Shown one piece after another: positions 9,887-19,182 of a stretch of 64,000 bases of DNA (position 1 is its first letter; each line of letters starts with the position of its first letter). Origin of the DNA: JAPPKS01 sp963667895 (GTDB taxonomy: Bacteria; Poribacteria; WGA-4E; PCPOR2b); the NCBI GenBank assembly GCA_965223985.1, contig OZ245030.1:3720001-3784000 (forward strand), written 5' to 3'. A model generated the notes under the pieces. The model made no database searches. It saw only the letters and a list, made by a program, of their open reading frames with translations, and was not told where the DNA came from. The position numbers and the translations under genes were made by a program.

Positions 9887-11731
9887 GTGAGTGTATCAAA
9901 ATCAACTCCTCAAGAAAGAGCAACCGGAACTGTCCGAGTCGAAACTCCACCTGAACATCATGTCAATCGAGAAGAACTTGTTTACCACCAACTGTGCCGT
10001 GCTGACGACTTTGAGGAACTTGAAGGCAAGCCGTATCATGTCAATGGTACCCATCTCGCGGTCTTCAAGTTTGAGCGTAAATTTTACGCGGTTGATAATC
10101 GCTGTCCGCACATGGGTTATCCGATGTCTAAAGGCAGCCTTCGAGATGGTGTGCTGATTTGTCACTGGCATCATTGGGAGTTCGACCTAAAATCGGGCGG
10201 CTGTTTTCAAGCGTTTGGCGACGACCTAAAGGCATTCCCTGTCGCGTTGCGTGATGACGGCTATCTTTACGTCGGACTCCCGCGCGGAGAAAAGGAAGCC
10301 GCTGTGCGACGAGTCATTGACCGTGGCAAGCGGGCACTGGAGCGAGGGCTCAAGGAGCAAAGCCCCTTTTTCATTGCGAAGGCGGTGACGGCGCTGCAAG
10401 GTGCGGGAGCATCCCCGCAGGAGATAATCCAACAAGGACTTTATTACGGCGCATACAAAAGCAGCGAAGGTTGGTCGTCCGGCGTCACGATTCTCTCACT
10501 CGGGGGCAATTTGTGGAACGAAGTTGACCCCAAGGACCACAATCTGTTTCTCGTGCATGGCCTCACTCAGGTTAGCCGAAGAACGACAGGGAGTTCACGC
10601 CCATATCGTGCGCCATTCCCACACGTAGACGAGGAGCATGACCTCACAACACTCATGCGGTGGTTCCGCTATTTTGTTAACAAACGGCACCGAGGCGCAG
10701 CTGAGCGCATCTTGTTGACGCTCAACGACCGTGGATACGGAAAGTCAATCATCGCCAATTTTGTCTTTACTGCGGCGACCGACTTCTATTTCACCGGTGA
10801 CGGTCACGCCCTTGATTTTGCGAACAAGATGTTTGAGGCACTGGATTACGTTCAATGGGAAGGGGCTCATGAAATCCTACGCCCGATAATCGTCGATTTG
10901 GTCAGCCGAACTCGGCACGAAGAAACGTCACGATGGGCTGATTCAATCCCCATCTTAGAATCGGTCTTCTCGCGCATTCACTACATCTGGCAGGACAACC
11001 GTGTAACCGAGGCATCGCTTGACATATCCGAATTTTCGAAGACGCTGCTTGGTGATGATTTCAGACCGATTGTCACAGCAGTTGAAGCGAAATTGCGCGC
11101 AGGAGTCCGACCCGCCGACATCTGTCGTGCGATGGCCTACGCGTCAGCTATTCGCATTGCGCAGTTCCACCTAAAAAATGAGGGAGATTGGCACGATGTG
11201 GCAAACATCTACTCGTATTCCCATGCCCTCTACTGTGCATTCCATTACGCACCGAGTGCGGAACTCTTGCGCGGTATCTTTCACGGTATAGTCTTCCTCA
11301 CCTATCTCCGCTGGCTCAACATGCCCTCCGCACGTATGCCGAAACTCGGGCAACGGCTTGATGAAACCTATGATTCCGTGACGCAGATGTTAGACCGGCT
11401 TCAAGAATTGGCGGACTTTCAAAAGGTCTATGAGGCAGAGGTATTGGTGAATCAGTATCTCGAAGAGGGACACGACATTGACAAACTCAGGCAGACGCTC
11501 TGTCATGTCTTGCTTCGTGAAGATGCAGAACTCCACATGTTCCAGGTGCTTGAAGTCGCCTTGAGACACTACGACCTATCAGACGACCCCGAGGAAAAGC
11601 GGATACACCTCTTAGCAGCTACACGCTATATCACTGCACAGAAGCTGATGAAGAACATCCTTTGGTCAACAGAAAACGCCGAACGCCTAGCGCGTGGTGA
11701 GTTACTAAGTGAGCGCGACGATGACAATTAG
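9887..11731 (+). CDS. Rieske [2Fe-2S] protein with long helical C-terminal region
   Basis: A 614-residue protein with two parts. Residues about 33-130 form a Rieske ferredoxin domain with both cluster motifs intact: C73-P-H75 and C92-H-W-H95, as in biphenyl or naphthalene dioxygenase ferredoxins. Residues 135-614 are a long, mainly helical region that does not look like a ring-hydroxylase catalytic domain and has no mononuclear-iron triad that I can point to. The histidine-containing segments HGLTQVSRR, FPHVDEEHD and QFHLKNEGDWHD are notable. The GTG start at 9887 follows GGGAGGG. No reductase or oxygenase gene is adjacent, so its redox partner is unknown. The protein is soluble, with no signal peptide. 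Confidence 0.85.
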   Translation: MSVSKSTPQERATGTVRVETPPEHHVNREELVYHQLCRADDFEELEGKPYHVNGTHLAVFKFERKFYAVDNRCPHMGYPMSKGSLRDGVLICHWHHWEFDLKSGGCFQAFGDDLKAFPVALRDDGYLYVGLPRGEKEAAVRRVIDRGKRALERGLKEQSPFFIAKAVTALQGAGASPQEIIQQGLYYGAYKSSEGWSSGVTILSLGGNLWNEVDPKDHNLFLVHGLTQVSRRTTGSSRPYRAPFPHVDEEHDLTTLMRWFRYFVNKRHRGAAERILLTLNDRGYGKSIIANFVFTAATDFYFTGDGHALDFANKMFEALDYVQWEGAHEILRPIIVDLVSRTRHEETSRWADSIPILESVFSRIHYIWQDNRVTEASLDISEFSKTLLGDDFRPIVTAVEAKLRAGVRPADICRAMAYASAIRIAQFHLKNEGDWHDVANIYSYSHALYCAFHYAPSAELLRGIFHGIVFLTYLRWLNMPSARMPKLGQRLDETYDSVTQMLDRLQELADFQKVYEAEVLVNQYLEEGHDIDKLRQTLCHVLLREDAELHMFQVLEVALRHYDLSDDPEEKRIHLLAATRYITAQKLMKNILWSTENAERLARGELLSERDDDN

Positions 11732-11886
11732 CGGGTAAATCACGACGGGTGTGGGGTAAGCCATTCCTAACTGCTTTGGTTCAAACTCGACTTGAGAAGA
11801 ATGATAAAGGAACAAATTGCAAGCCTCCAACAAGCATGTTAGAACCATTGAAGCGAATTGTGATAAAATCAGTGATTGTGCCGGCA

Positions 11887-12912
11887 TTATCGCCAATGCA
11901 GATCGAACAAATCGTAAGTGCTTGAGGTAATCTGCCGCATTTTGCCCGTTTCAACATCTAAAATGAAGACCTCACTGGTTTCCCGTCCGCCCGAATCGCG
12001 CCCGATGAATGCAATCTGAGACCCGTCCGGACGCCATGTCGCATCCCGTCCGCTGTAAAGGCTAAGGTTTTGAAAGCTCTTGAATCGTCCGTTCTCTACA
12101 CCGGCGACGCAGATATTGCCCGATGCATAAAACAAAATCTGCTTGCCATTCGGCGACCACTCCTCTATCCCGTGACACGGGGGTTCGTCGCGTTCGAGAA
12201 ACCATGAACCAGTTGCACCGACCACATCTGGTTCCGCCAGTGCAAGGAAGTTATTGTCAGTCTTAAACGCAATCCAATTGCGATCCGGCGACCACTCGGG
12301 CCATTTAGTCCCTTCCGGCAACGCTTCAATCAATCTATTTCTCGGTTCTTTGATCTTCTCGCCTTTCGCATCCCAGTGACGCCATCCCTCTGCCCACCGG
12401 CGGGTTCTCCACCGCTTTGTTGAATCTCCGTCAATCGTGACAACCCAGTTTTCCAATTGATTCCTTGCTTGCTCGATTTCAACCGCAACAAGGATTGCAT
12501 TGCTTAACGGGGACCACCAGAAATCGTGAATGCGATATTGTTTCTTGACGAGTCGTTTGCTCTCAGCACCGTCTGCCGTCATCACACATAACGATTCCGC
12601 ACCATCAACTCCGGAGATGTAAGCAATTTGTTCTGTGTCGGGTGACCATCGCGGTCTCCGAGAAAGCCCATCGTCCGTGAGTTGGCGGAAATCTGTTCCA
12701 GTTGGGTTCATCGTGCAGATATTATACTGATAGAATTCCCACCATTTCGTCGTCCCTCGACCTTTATCCAGCGTTCCCGTCGTGGCTCGGAATCCATCTC
12801 GATGCAGGTACGGCTTGCGGATGCCAAAGACTAATTTCCCGGCTCCGTCCTGGGCAGACGCGACGCCACCTACCACAATAGCCAATATGATCACACCCAT
12901 CACGTATTTCAT
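11887..12912 (-). CDS. Exported TolB-like beta-propeller protein
   Basis: A 341-residue exported protein with a Sec signal peptide (MKYVMGVIILAIVVGGVASA) and several PD40/WD40-like blades. Typical blade phrases are RRPRWSPDTEQIAYIS, WPEWSPDRNWIAFKT, IEEWSPNGKQILFYA and ATWRPDGSQIAFIG, each followed by a short strand set. Such propellers occur in TolB and in many periplasmic scaffold proteins. No Pal, TolA or peptidase gene is next to it, so it is unlikely to be the housekeeping tolB. I start it at ATG 12912 because the signal peptide begins there; the frame extends to a TTG at 12942 without signal-like sequence. It converges with the Rieske gene. Confidence 0.8.
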   Translation of the reverse strand: MKYVMGVIILAIVVGGVASAQDGAGKLVFGIRKPYLHRDGFRATTGTLDKGRGTTKWWEFYQYNICTMNPTGTDFRQLTDDGLSRRPRWSPDTEQIAYISGVDGAESLCVMTADGAESKRLVKKQYRIHDFWWSPLSNAILVAVEIEQARNQLENWVVTIDGDSTKRWRTRRWAEGWRHWDAKGEKIKEPRNRLIEALPEGTKWPEWSPDRNWIAFKTDNNFLALAEPDVVGATGSWFLERDEPPCHGIEEWSPNGKQILFYASGNICVAGVENGRFKSFQNLSLYSGRDATWRPDGSQIAFIGRDSGGRETSEVFILDVETGKMRQITSSTYDLFDLHWR

Positions 12913-13106
12913 GTGCACAAAATTGCCTTTCCGGGGACACAATGAGCTCTCACATCCCCATAATCTCTGCTAAGATTGTCTCATCGTCCCGATAGAAAGG
13001 AGCCTCAATGACAGAACCACTGTCGAGTTTCACTCTGTAGGAGAATTGAATAATGCTGTTTCGGACAAGAAAGTTAAGCTATACTGTGGTATCTGTCGCA
13101 CGCTAC

Positions 13107-16100
13107 TCAAGCTGACTTGCGATAGAGAATCAGATGCTTGTAATCAATCGTCACCTCAAATGCGGTCCGCAGTCCAGCGACGTATGGGCTCCGTGCCGCG
13201 TCATCACCATTGATGGTCTCGATTGTGATTCGGGGAATTGGCTGAAATTCTCGCGTGAGCAGATGACGTAAGACACCGAGATACTCCTGCATTTGCGGGT
13301 CATCGTGTGGTACCTTGAATCTCAGCGCTTTGCCATTGCGATCTGATATCATCACAATTTTGTGGCCCTGATAGACCAAATGTGTGCTAGGAACTCGCTT
13401 GGGTACTGTCCCTTTGACGACATCGAGTTGAACCCCGCATAATGATGCCGGATCAGCGGCATTCATCCAGAATATTTTATCTTTTGCAAGTCGTTGGCTC
13501 AATCTCTGAAACGCCTGATGTGAGATAAACTGCGGTCCCGGTATCCCATGAAAGAAACAACCTGTTAATACCTCGCCGGACAGTTCCATAATCCGTAATG
13601 AACGAAAGATGTCCGACCAACGGAACGCGGGCAGTTCTTTCTGAAGCAGCTCCCGGAACAAGATTCCGTATCGGTTTAGCAACAGCCTTGCGCGATCTTT
13701 CTTCCGTTCTTCAGTCTCAATGAGGTCTTCGGTGAGATCTAAGGCTGGTAGTCGGTGCCAATTTCCAATATAGGAACTTGAACTCTTCCATCTGCCGAAT
13801 TCGGTGCGGTGACTAAAACGACGGTGCTTGCTGGATACTTTGGATATCCCAACTTCTGGGTGCTTGAACTTGCTCTGTATTCCTCGTCGCAGTGACATGA
13901 ACGTGTCGTTCGTTACGAGGCTTTCCCAGACGAATTCCCAAAGTCCCTCTGTCAATTTGGTGGCACTGAGTGTTGACGTTCGTAACAGCGAAGCGAAATC
14001 GTAACGCCCAGTCTCGTCTGGAAACAGATTCTCGATTCTTGTGCTTTCGTGGCTATCCATACGTTGTGTAGGCGCGTTCATCTCCTCCATGTTCTCATGC
14101 ACAGAGTCCAGCGGCTCATTTGCACTTTTCCTGCTTTCTTCCTGCATGAGGTCAAGATCCGGGTCAAGGCAAAAAGCCACGCGCCGGTTTTCAATGCCGA
14201 CCCACCGAAGGTCGCCTTCCATCATGATTGTATCAAGCCACGACGTGGCGTATGCGCGGAGTCGGGCAGGGAAAATCTCCGACTCCCAGATCCCCGCTTG
14301 TGCAGGAAAACAAGCCAATTGTTCGATGCAGGCGAACAAGCCGTCGACATCGTGTGCCAGTGTTGAGAGCCCTTGGAAGTCGGCAAGAAACAGTTGCAAC
14401 CATTCGAACTCAAGCGGTTCAAATGTCGGAATCGCATCTCGCCGGGTCAGACGCAAGAGGATCTCGAAGTTATCACTGTCGCAAATGGTGTCCCCAATGG
14501 AACCCGCTACGAGTTGACCGATGACAATCCTTTGCGATTCGACGAGGTCTTCGAGCGACGATTGCAACCGTTCGCTTTCGATCCCAAGCGTTTCTTGAAT
14601 GAATTCAGCGGTTGTGGGACCATAGAATTGCAACCATTCACCCAGCAGCGAGGTAAGGGCTTGCATGTCGCCGACGTCGGTCTGTTCGCTGTGGTCGTCG
14701 AGTAGGATTGAATGTTCCCACAGGCGATCTGCTGATTGATTGAATGGTTCAACATCAACTGCTTCTATATCGTCAAATATGGAGCAGACTCGGGGCATCG
14801 TTTCCACAGCAACAATCAGTGGCTTGGAAGTTGGAGATAATTTAACCTGCACAAGTTTCTCATCGACAGAGGCAAGGAGTTCATCGGGTTTGAGTTGGTG
14901 GTCGTCATGGATAGCATCTAGGAGATTTTCCCACTCCGACGCAGGGATCATGAGCCGTTCCTTTACCCAATCGACCAAGTCGCGAGCTGTTTGTGGGGAA
15001 TACCCCGGAATCAGCCGCTGACGCTTCTGGTCAAACTGTTGAGCAAGCGCTTGCGTAACAGTCGGGCGTAATCCCGGAGTGAACACGACATCGCGCAGGA
15101 GATTGCTTCGGAGCATAGAAGTGTGGCTCGATTTAGCATAGTCGCCCATATACATATAGTCGTTTATCTGTCGCCAAGAGGCATTTTGCGCCATCGGACT
15201 CGCATAGCGAGTATGCACCGCTGTCCAGGCAATTGAACCGGACTCAAGTTCCGCGAGCACCTGTTGTAGTCTGTCTAAATCGAACTCGTCTTGAAGGCAA
15301 GTGCGCCACGTTTCAAGCAGGATTGGGAAATCCTCGTATTTCATCACCGCCGTCATTAGTTTCTGCGATCGTAAGCGGCTCAACCAGAGTGGCATCCGTT
15401 GGTTCATTTTGCCGGATGTTAACAGTAATGAACGACCGGCACACTCCCTGAACCTTGCGCTGAAAAATCCTGAACCTTCGAGCTGCTTTCGTAGGAGAGG
15501 TTGAAGGGATGCGCTTGTTACCATGGACAAGAGTTCCTCCGCGGGCAAATTGTCTGGCAGCATCAGGACCATACAATCGTCCGTGGCATGAATTTCCAGT
15601 TGATAGCCAAATCGGGATGCCCATGCGGACGAAAGTGCTAGCCCAAAAGGTCGATTTACTTTGGCGCCCCAAAAGGTGTGAATCACCACCTGATTTCCCG
15701 GTACACCATCGTGACCGGTTGGGACGATTTCGACTAGGAGATGATGCCGATGCGGCAGGTCGCATCCCGTTGCCTCCTTCTGTCTTGTTAGAAAGTTAAT
15801 CAGTTGTGCTGCCGCTGTTGCATCCATGCAATTTGCCCGCTGTAGATGGTCGGCAAAGTCGGAGTCATCTAGTCGATTGTTGGCGGCTTCGAGAAAAAGA
15901 CCGATACGTTCAGAAAAGTCGAAATCGCGTCCATAATCTTCCGCTCGCCAAAATGGTGTCTCCTTCGGATCGGATTTATTCGGCAGGACGAATACATCGC
16001 TGTGACTCACACGCTCAACCCGCCACGATTGTGTGCCAAGTGTGAATACACTTCCCTCTCCATTCTCCCAGACAAACTCCTCATCAAGCTCCCCGATTCT

Positions 16101-17657
16101 GGCATTGGTTTCGAAGTGGCGCAGATTAAAATATCCGCGGTCAGGAATCGTCCCGCCAAACATATATACCGCTTGTATAGCTCCTTTTCTGGACGACACT
16201 GTATTATCGAGTCGATCAATTGAAACTCGCGGCTTGAGTTCACGGATTCGGCTGTCGGCGTAGCGCCCTGCCAACATATTCAGCACTTGGTCGAACTGTT
16301 CGCGACCTAGGAAGCGGTACGGATAACTCGTCCTCAATTGTGTATATAGCTCATCAATGTCCCACGTCTCCATCGCTGCCATTGAGATGATGATCTGTGA
16401 TAATACATCAAGGGGACATTTGACAGGTTTGACGGCTTCAATCGCTTGCTCGCCAATGGCTTCCGAGAGGACAGCGGCATCAAGAAAATCGCGTGAATGG
16501 GTCGGAAACACCGTAGCACGACTCACCTCGCCGACCTGGTGACCCGCACGACCGATTCGTTGAATCGCCGAAGATATTGAGAACGGAGATTGGATTAGTA
16601 CAACTTCATCGAGTGCGCCAATGTCAATGCCCATCTCCAGTGAACTTGTCGCAACAATCGCCTTCAATTCACCTGCTTTGAGTTTCGTTTCAACTGTTTC
16701 ACGGATTTCGCGTGAAAGTGAGCCGTGATGGGCATAGGCGATTGGTTGCTCTTCATCGGCGTTAAGCTTTAACGTCAATCGCTCGCACAGCCGTCTGCTG
16801 TTGGCAAAAAGTACGGTTGAACGGTTCCGGACGATAATCTCATTAAAAGCATCAATTAGGGGATCCCAAAACGACTCGCGAGTCGAGTCTTCAGCGGCTT
16901 CTTGTGGATATTGCACTTGAATATCGTACTGTTTGTTGGCTTTGGAACATATAGTCGAGACGGACCTAGCTTTGTAATGCGGGTCATGTACATTGCCATC
17001 GGTTGTATATCCGCCGATAAACTCGGCGACAGTCTCCATTGGTCTAATCGTTGCAGACAGTGCGATTCGCTGAAATTCACCGGAAAGCCGAACAAGTCTG
17101 TCCACTGCAGTAATTAGATGAGTCCCTCGCTTTGTGCCGACAACGGCGTGAATCTCGTCGAGAATTATCGTTGAAATCTTCGTCAGGATAGACCTACCAC
17201 TTCCCGAACTTAACAGAAGATTCAGGCTTTCAGGCGTTGTTATGAGAATCTCCGGCGGGTGACGCTGCATGTGTCGGCGGTCTGACTGCGGCGTGTCCCC
17301 GCTACGAGTCATGACGCGGATGTTGGGAAATAAATGTCCCGCGTCTTCAAAGGCATGTCTAAGTCCACGTAGCGGTTCAAGCAGGTTACGCCGAATGTCA
17401 TTGTTGAGTGCCTTCAACGGTGAAACATAAAGGACACTTGTGTGCCCAATGGGCAATGCCTCCGACACTAGCTGATTGATTGACCACAAAAACGCCGTCA
17501 AGGTCTTACCGCTGCCTGTTGGTGCGGTGATGAGAACATGCTCACCATCAGCTATCTTGGGCCAAGCCTGCGATTGTACGTCCGTGGGCTCGCCAACGTT
17601 GCCCGCAAACCATTTAGCAACCAGTGGATGAAATCGAGACAGAGTAGGCGGACTCAT
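13107..17657 (-). CDS. lhr: Lhr-family superfamily II helicase, long form
   Basis: An ATP-dependent 3'-5' nucleic-acid helicase of the Lhr (large helicase-related) family, 1516 residues, which is the long form. The N-terminal core has the DEAD/DEAH motifs: TAPTGSGKTLTAFLW (Walker A, about residues 47-61), TTPESLNLLL, DEIHA and the motif VI region QRIGRAGHQVG. A winged-helix/beta-barrel segment follows, and the rest is the long Lhr C-terminal domain that bacterial full-length forms keep. Family members act in DNA repair. ATG 17657 is preceded by GGAGG at a spacing of 10; the open frame continues to 17738 but without a site. The gene stands alone, 523 bases from the divergent PhyH gene. Confidence 0.92.
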   Translation of the reverse strand: MSPPTLSRFHPLVAKWFAGNVGEPTDVQSQAWPKIADGEHVLITAPTGSGKTLTAFLWSINQLVSEALPIGHTSVLYVSPLKALNNDIRRNLLEPLRGLRHAFEDAGHLFPNIRVMTRSGDTPQSDRRHMQRHPPEILITTPESLNLLLSSGSGRSILTKISTIILDEIHAVVGTKRGTHLITAVDRLVRLSGEFQRIALSATIRPMETVAEFIGGYTTDGNVHDPHYKARSVSTICSKANKQYDIQVQYPQEAAEDSTRESFWDPLIDAFNEIIVRNRSTVLFANSRRLCERLTLKLNADEEQPIAYAHHGSLSREIRETVETKLKAGELKAIVATSSLEMGIDIGALDEVVLIQSPFSISSAIQRIGRAGHQVGEVSRATVFPTHSRDFLDAAVLSEAIGEQAIEAVKPVKCPLDVLSQIIISMAAMETWDIDELYTQLRTSYPYRFLGREQFDQVLNMLAGRYADSRIRELKPRVSIDRLDNTVSSRKGAIQAVYMFGGTIPDRGYFNLRHFETNARIGELDEEFVWENGEGSVFTLGTQSWRVERVSHSDVFVLPNKSDPKETPFWRAEDYGRDFDFSERIGLFLEAANNRLDDSDFADHLQRANCMDATAAAQLINFLTRQKEATGCDLPHRHHLLVEIVPTGHDGVPGNQVVIHTFWGAKVNRPFGLALSSAWASRFGYQLEIHATDDCMVLMLPDNLPAEELLSMVTSASLQPLLRKQLEGSGFFSARFRECAGRSLLLTSGKMNQRMPLWLSRLRSQKLMTAVMKYEDFPILLETWRTCLQDEFDLDRLQQVLAELESGSIAWTAVHTRYASPMAQNASWRQINDYMYMGDYAKSSHTSMLRSNLLRDVVFTPGLRPTVTQALAQQFDQKRQRLIPGYSPQTARDLVDWVKERLMIPASEWENLLDAIHDDHQLKPDELLASVDEKLVQVKLSPTSKPLIVAVETMPRVCSIFDDIEAVDVEPFNQSADRLWEHSILLDDHSEQTDVGDMQALTSLLGEWLQFYGPTTAEFIQETLGIESERLQSSLEDLVESQRIVIGQLVAGSIGDTICDSDNFEILLRLTRRDAIPTFEPLEFEWLQLFLADFQGLSTLAHDVDGLFACIEQLACFPAQAGIWESEIFPARLRAYATSWLDTIMMEGDLRWVGIENRRVAFCLDPDLDLMQEESRKSANEPLDSVHENMEEMNAPTQRMDSHESTRIENLFPDETGRYDFASLLRTSTLSATKLTEGLWEFVWESLVTNDTFMSLRRGIQSKFKHPEVGISKVSSKHRRFSHRTEFGRWKSSSSYIGNWHRLPALDLTEDLIETEERKKDRARLLLNRYGILFRELLQKELPAFRWSDIFRSLRIMELSGEVLTGCFFHGIPGPQFISHQAFQRLSQRLAKDKIFWMNAADPASLCGVQLDVVKGTVPKRVPSTHLVYQGHKIVMISDRNGKALRFKVPHDDPQMQEYLGVLRHLLTREFQPIPRITIETINGDDAARSPYVAGLRTAFEVTIDYKHLILYRKSA

Positions 17658-18181
17658 GCGTGCTGCTCCTCCGTTGCTGTCATTGAACGATTGATTAGAC
17701 AGAATCGCCAACATTAGAATGATGCACGATAATGGCAAATATCAAAGTCGCAATTACGCGCCTTATTTCGATTTGTGAAACGCCGCTACGACTCTAGAAG
17801 GTTCATAAAATCGGCAGTTAGAAATGCAAGCGTGGTCGGAATCGGACAATATTGTATTGAATAGAATTGGTTGACCTAGGATATATTGAAATGAATCATA
17901 AGAGGATTTGGAATTCTGTTGACTCGATTCTGGAATTTTGCTAGGATATTGTACCATAAAGATTGCGTCTACGATTGCGAAATTGTTCTGTACTGCCAGG
18001 GGATTTGGTAATGCTCGTTTCGCAGATACGACTAATTGCACTGTCAAGCAATAGATTCGTAATCGGGTCGTGTAGAGCGGCAACATTGAAGTGGTCCATA
18101 AATGTTAGCCGACGACAGGTGAAGACGGTTGCCGCCAACACAATACTAATGATGGAAATTGGCGGCATAGGGAGAACATTT
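17658..18181. other. Divergent intergenic region between lhr and the PhyH gene
   Basis: About 520 bases. It carries the probable PhyH promoter (17919-17947) and presumably the lhr promoter. Short frames on both strands (for example 17763-18086, minus) have no recognisable product. The PhyH frame is open upstream to 17963 but that translation looks random. Confidence 0.45.
17919..17947 (+). promoter_or_regulatory. Possible sigma-70-type promoter for the PhyH gene
   Basis: TTGACT at 17919-17924 is followed after 17 bases by TAGGAT at 17942-17947. Spacing is ideal and the -35 box differs from consensus at one position; the -10 box is weaker. Transcription from here would give a 5' leader of about 225 bases before the ATG at 18182. 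Confidence 0.45.
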
Positions 18182-19045
18182 ATGTCACGAGATTGGGTTC
18201 ATGTTGACGAATCGGACGAGTATCTGATTGATTATCTTTTTGATCTCAATGGATATATCATATTGAAAAACGCGGTTCAGAAACAGGACCTTGAGGAAAT
18301 GAACCAGTGGGTTGACAATCATTGGGATTATGTTGAAGGCAGACATCGCAATGCCGATGAAGATTCCGGCAACTGGATAGGTCATGTGGAAACACATACC
18401 TACAGTGGCGCCGATGGCTGCAATTTCCAGAATATCATTGAAGGCGGTCCAGTGTTTCGGAGATTAATCAGCTATCCTGCTTGGATAAATCACTGCCGCC
18501 GCCTTATCAACCCGACAAACGGTATTTCGCTCCATGAAAATCTGATCAATGTAAGAGGAAGGGGCGGATATATTGGCATTCACGGCGGTGGTGCTATTCC
18601 GCTCTGCTATTTGACATTTCGCCAAGAAAACACGGGAGAATGGATGGTCGGTCAGATAGATGTTATCGGTGCTTTGCAGGATGTGGGGCCCGGTGATGGC
18701 GCGACGACGGTTGTTCCTGGAAGTCACAAATCAGCCATGAAGCATCCCGTGTTGACCCAAGAGGGTTACCGCAGCGATGCAATTGCCGGCGTCCAAATCG
18801 GCATGGAAGAAATCTATCTTGAAGCTGGCGATGCGCTGTTGTTCACTGATGCGCTCACGCATGGATCTGCTGCAAGAACCAATGAAGCTTATCGTCGCAC
18901 AATTCTGTACCGCTATTCACCAGGATTCCTGCGAACCCGCTTTAATTACGTCCCTAGCCAGGCACTTATGGACGGCTTAAATGATGAGCAACGCACGATT
19001 GTTCAATCGATTCCTCCGCGTTTCGCCCCAGGACGAAGGTTATAA
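18182..19045 (+). CDS. Phytanoyl-CoA dioxygenase (PhyH) family protein
   Basis: A 287-residue Fe(II)/2-oxoglutarate-dependent oxygenase-like protein of the PhyH family. The core strands are recognisable: LHENLINVRGRGGYIGIHGG, VIGALQDVGPGDGATTVVPGSHK, GDALLFTDALTHGSAARTN and RRTILYRYSPGF. The last two contain the distal iron histidine and the 2-oxoglutarate arginine. The first iron motif reads HGGG instead of the canonical HxD, as in a subset of such proteins, so activity is not certain. ATG 18182 follows AGGGAGA; the open frame upstream is ignored. PhyH paralogues are very abundant in Poribacteria and relatives and are thought to act on halogenated, lipid or sponge-derived compounds; the substrate here is unknown. 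It is followed by a GTPase gene at 138 bases. Confidence 0.85.
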   Translation: MSRDWVHVDESDEYLIDYLFDLNGYIILKNAVQKQDLEEMNQWVDNHWDYVEGRHRNADEDSGNWIGHVETHTYSGADGCNFQNIIEGGPVFRRLISYPAWINHCRRLINPTNGISLHENLINVRGRGGYIGIHGGGAIPLCYLTFRQENTGEWMVGQIDVIGALQDVGPGDGATTVVPGSHKSAMKHPVLTQEGYRSDAIAGVQIGMEEIYLEAGDALLFTDALTHGSAARTNEAYRRTILYRYSPGFLRTRFNYVPSQALMDGLNDEQRTIVQSIPPRFAPGRRL

Positions 19046-19182
19046 TCATTGTAACAGATGATTGTCTTGGATTCCTGAAGAAGATGGCAACTCTACGGTC
19101 AATAGTCATGCGATGGATGTGATGGATCAGATATTGGGAAATTTTTTTACAATACACACGTCGAATTAAAGGTATCGACAGT

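Noticed and set aside
11887..12912. Housekeeping tolB
   Set aside because: It is shorter than TolB, lacks the N-terminal TolB domain, and there is no tolQRA or pal around it.
17763..18086. Minus-strand frame of 107 codons upstream of lhr
   Set aside because: No ribosome site or recognisable domain, and it overlaps the PhyH promoter region.
17963..18181. N-terminal extension of the PhyH protein
   Set aside because: The translation is random-looking, and ATG 18182 has a ribosome site and begins the PhyH fold.
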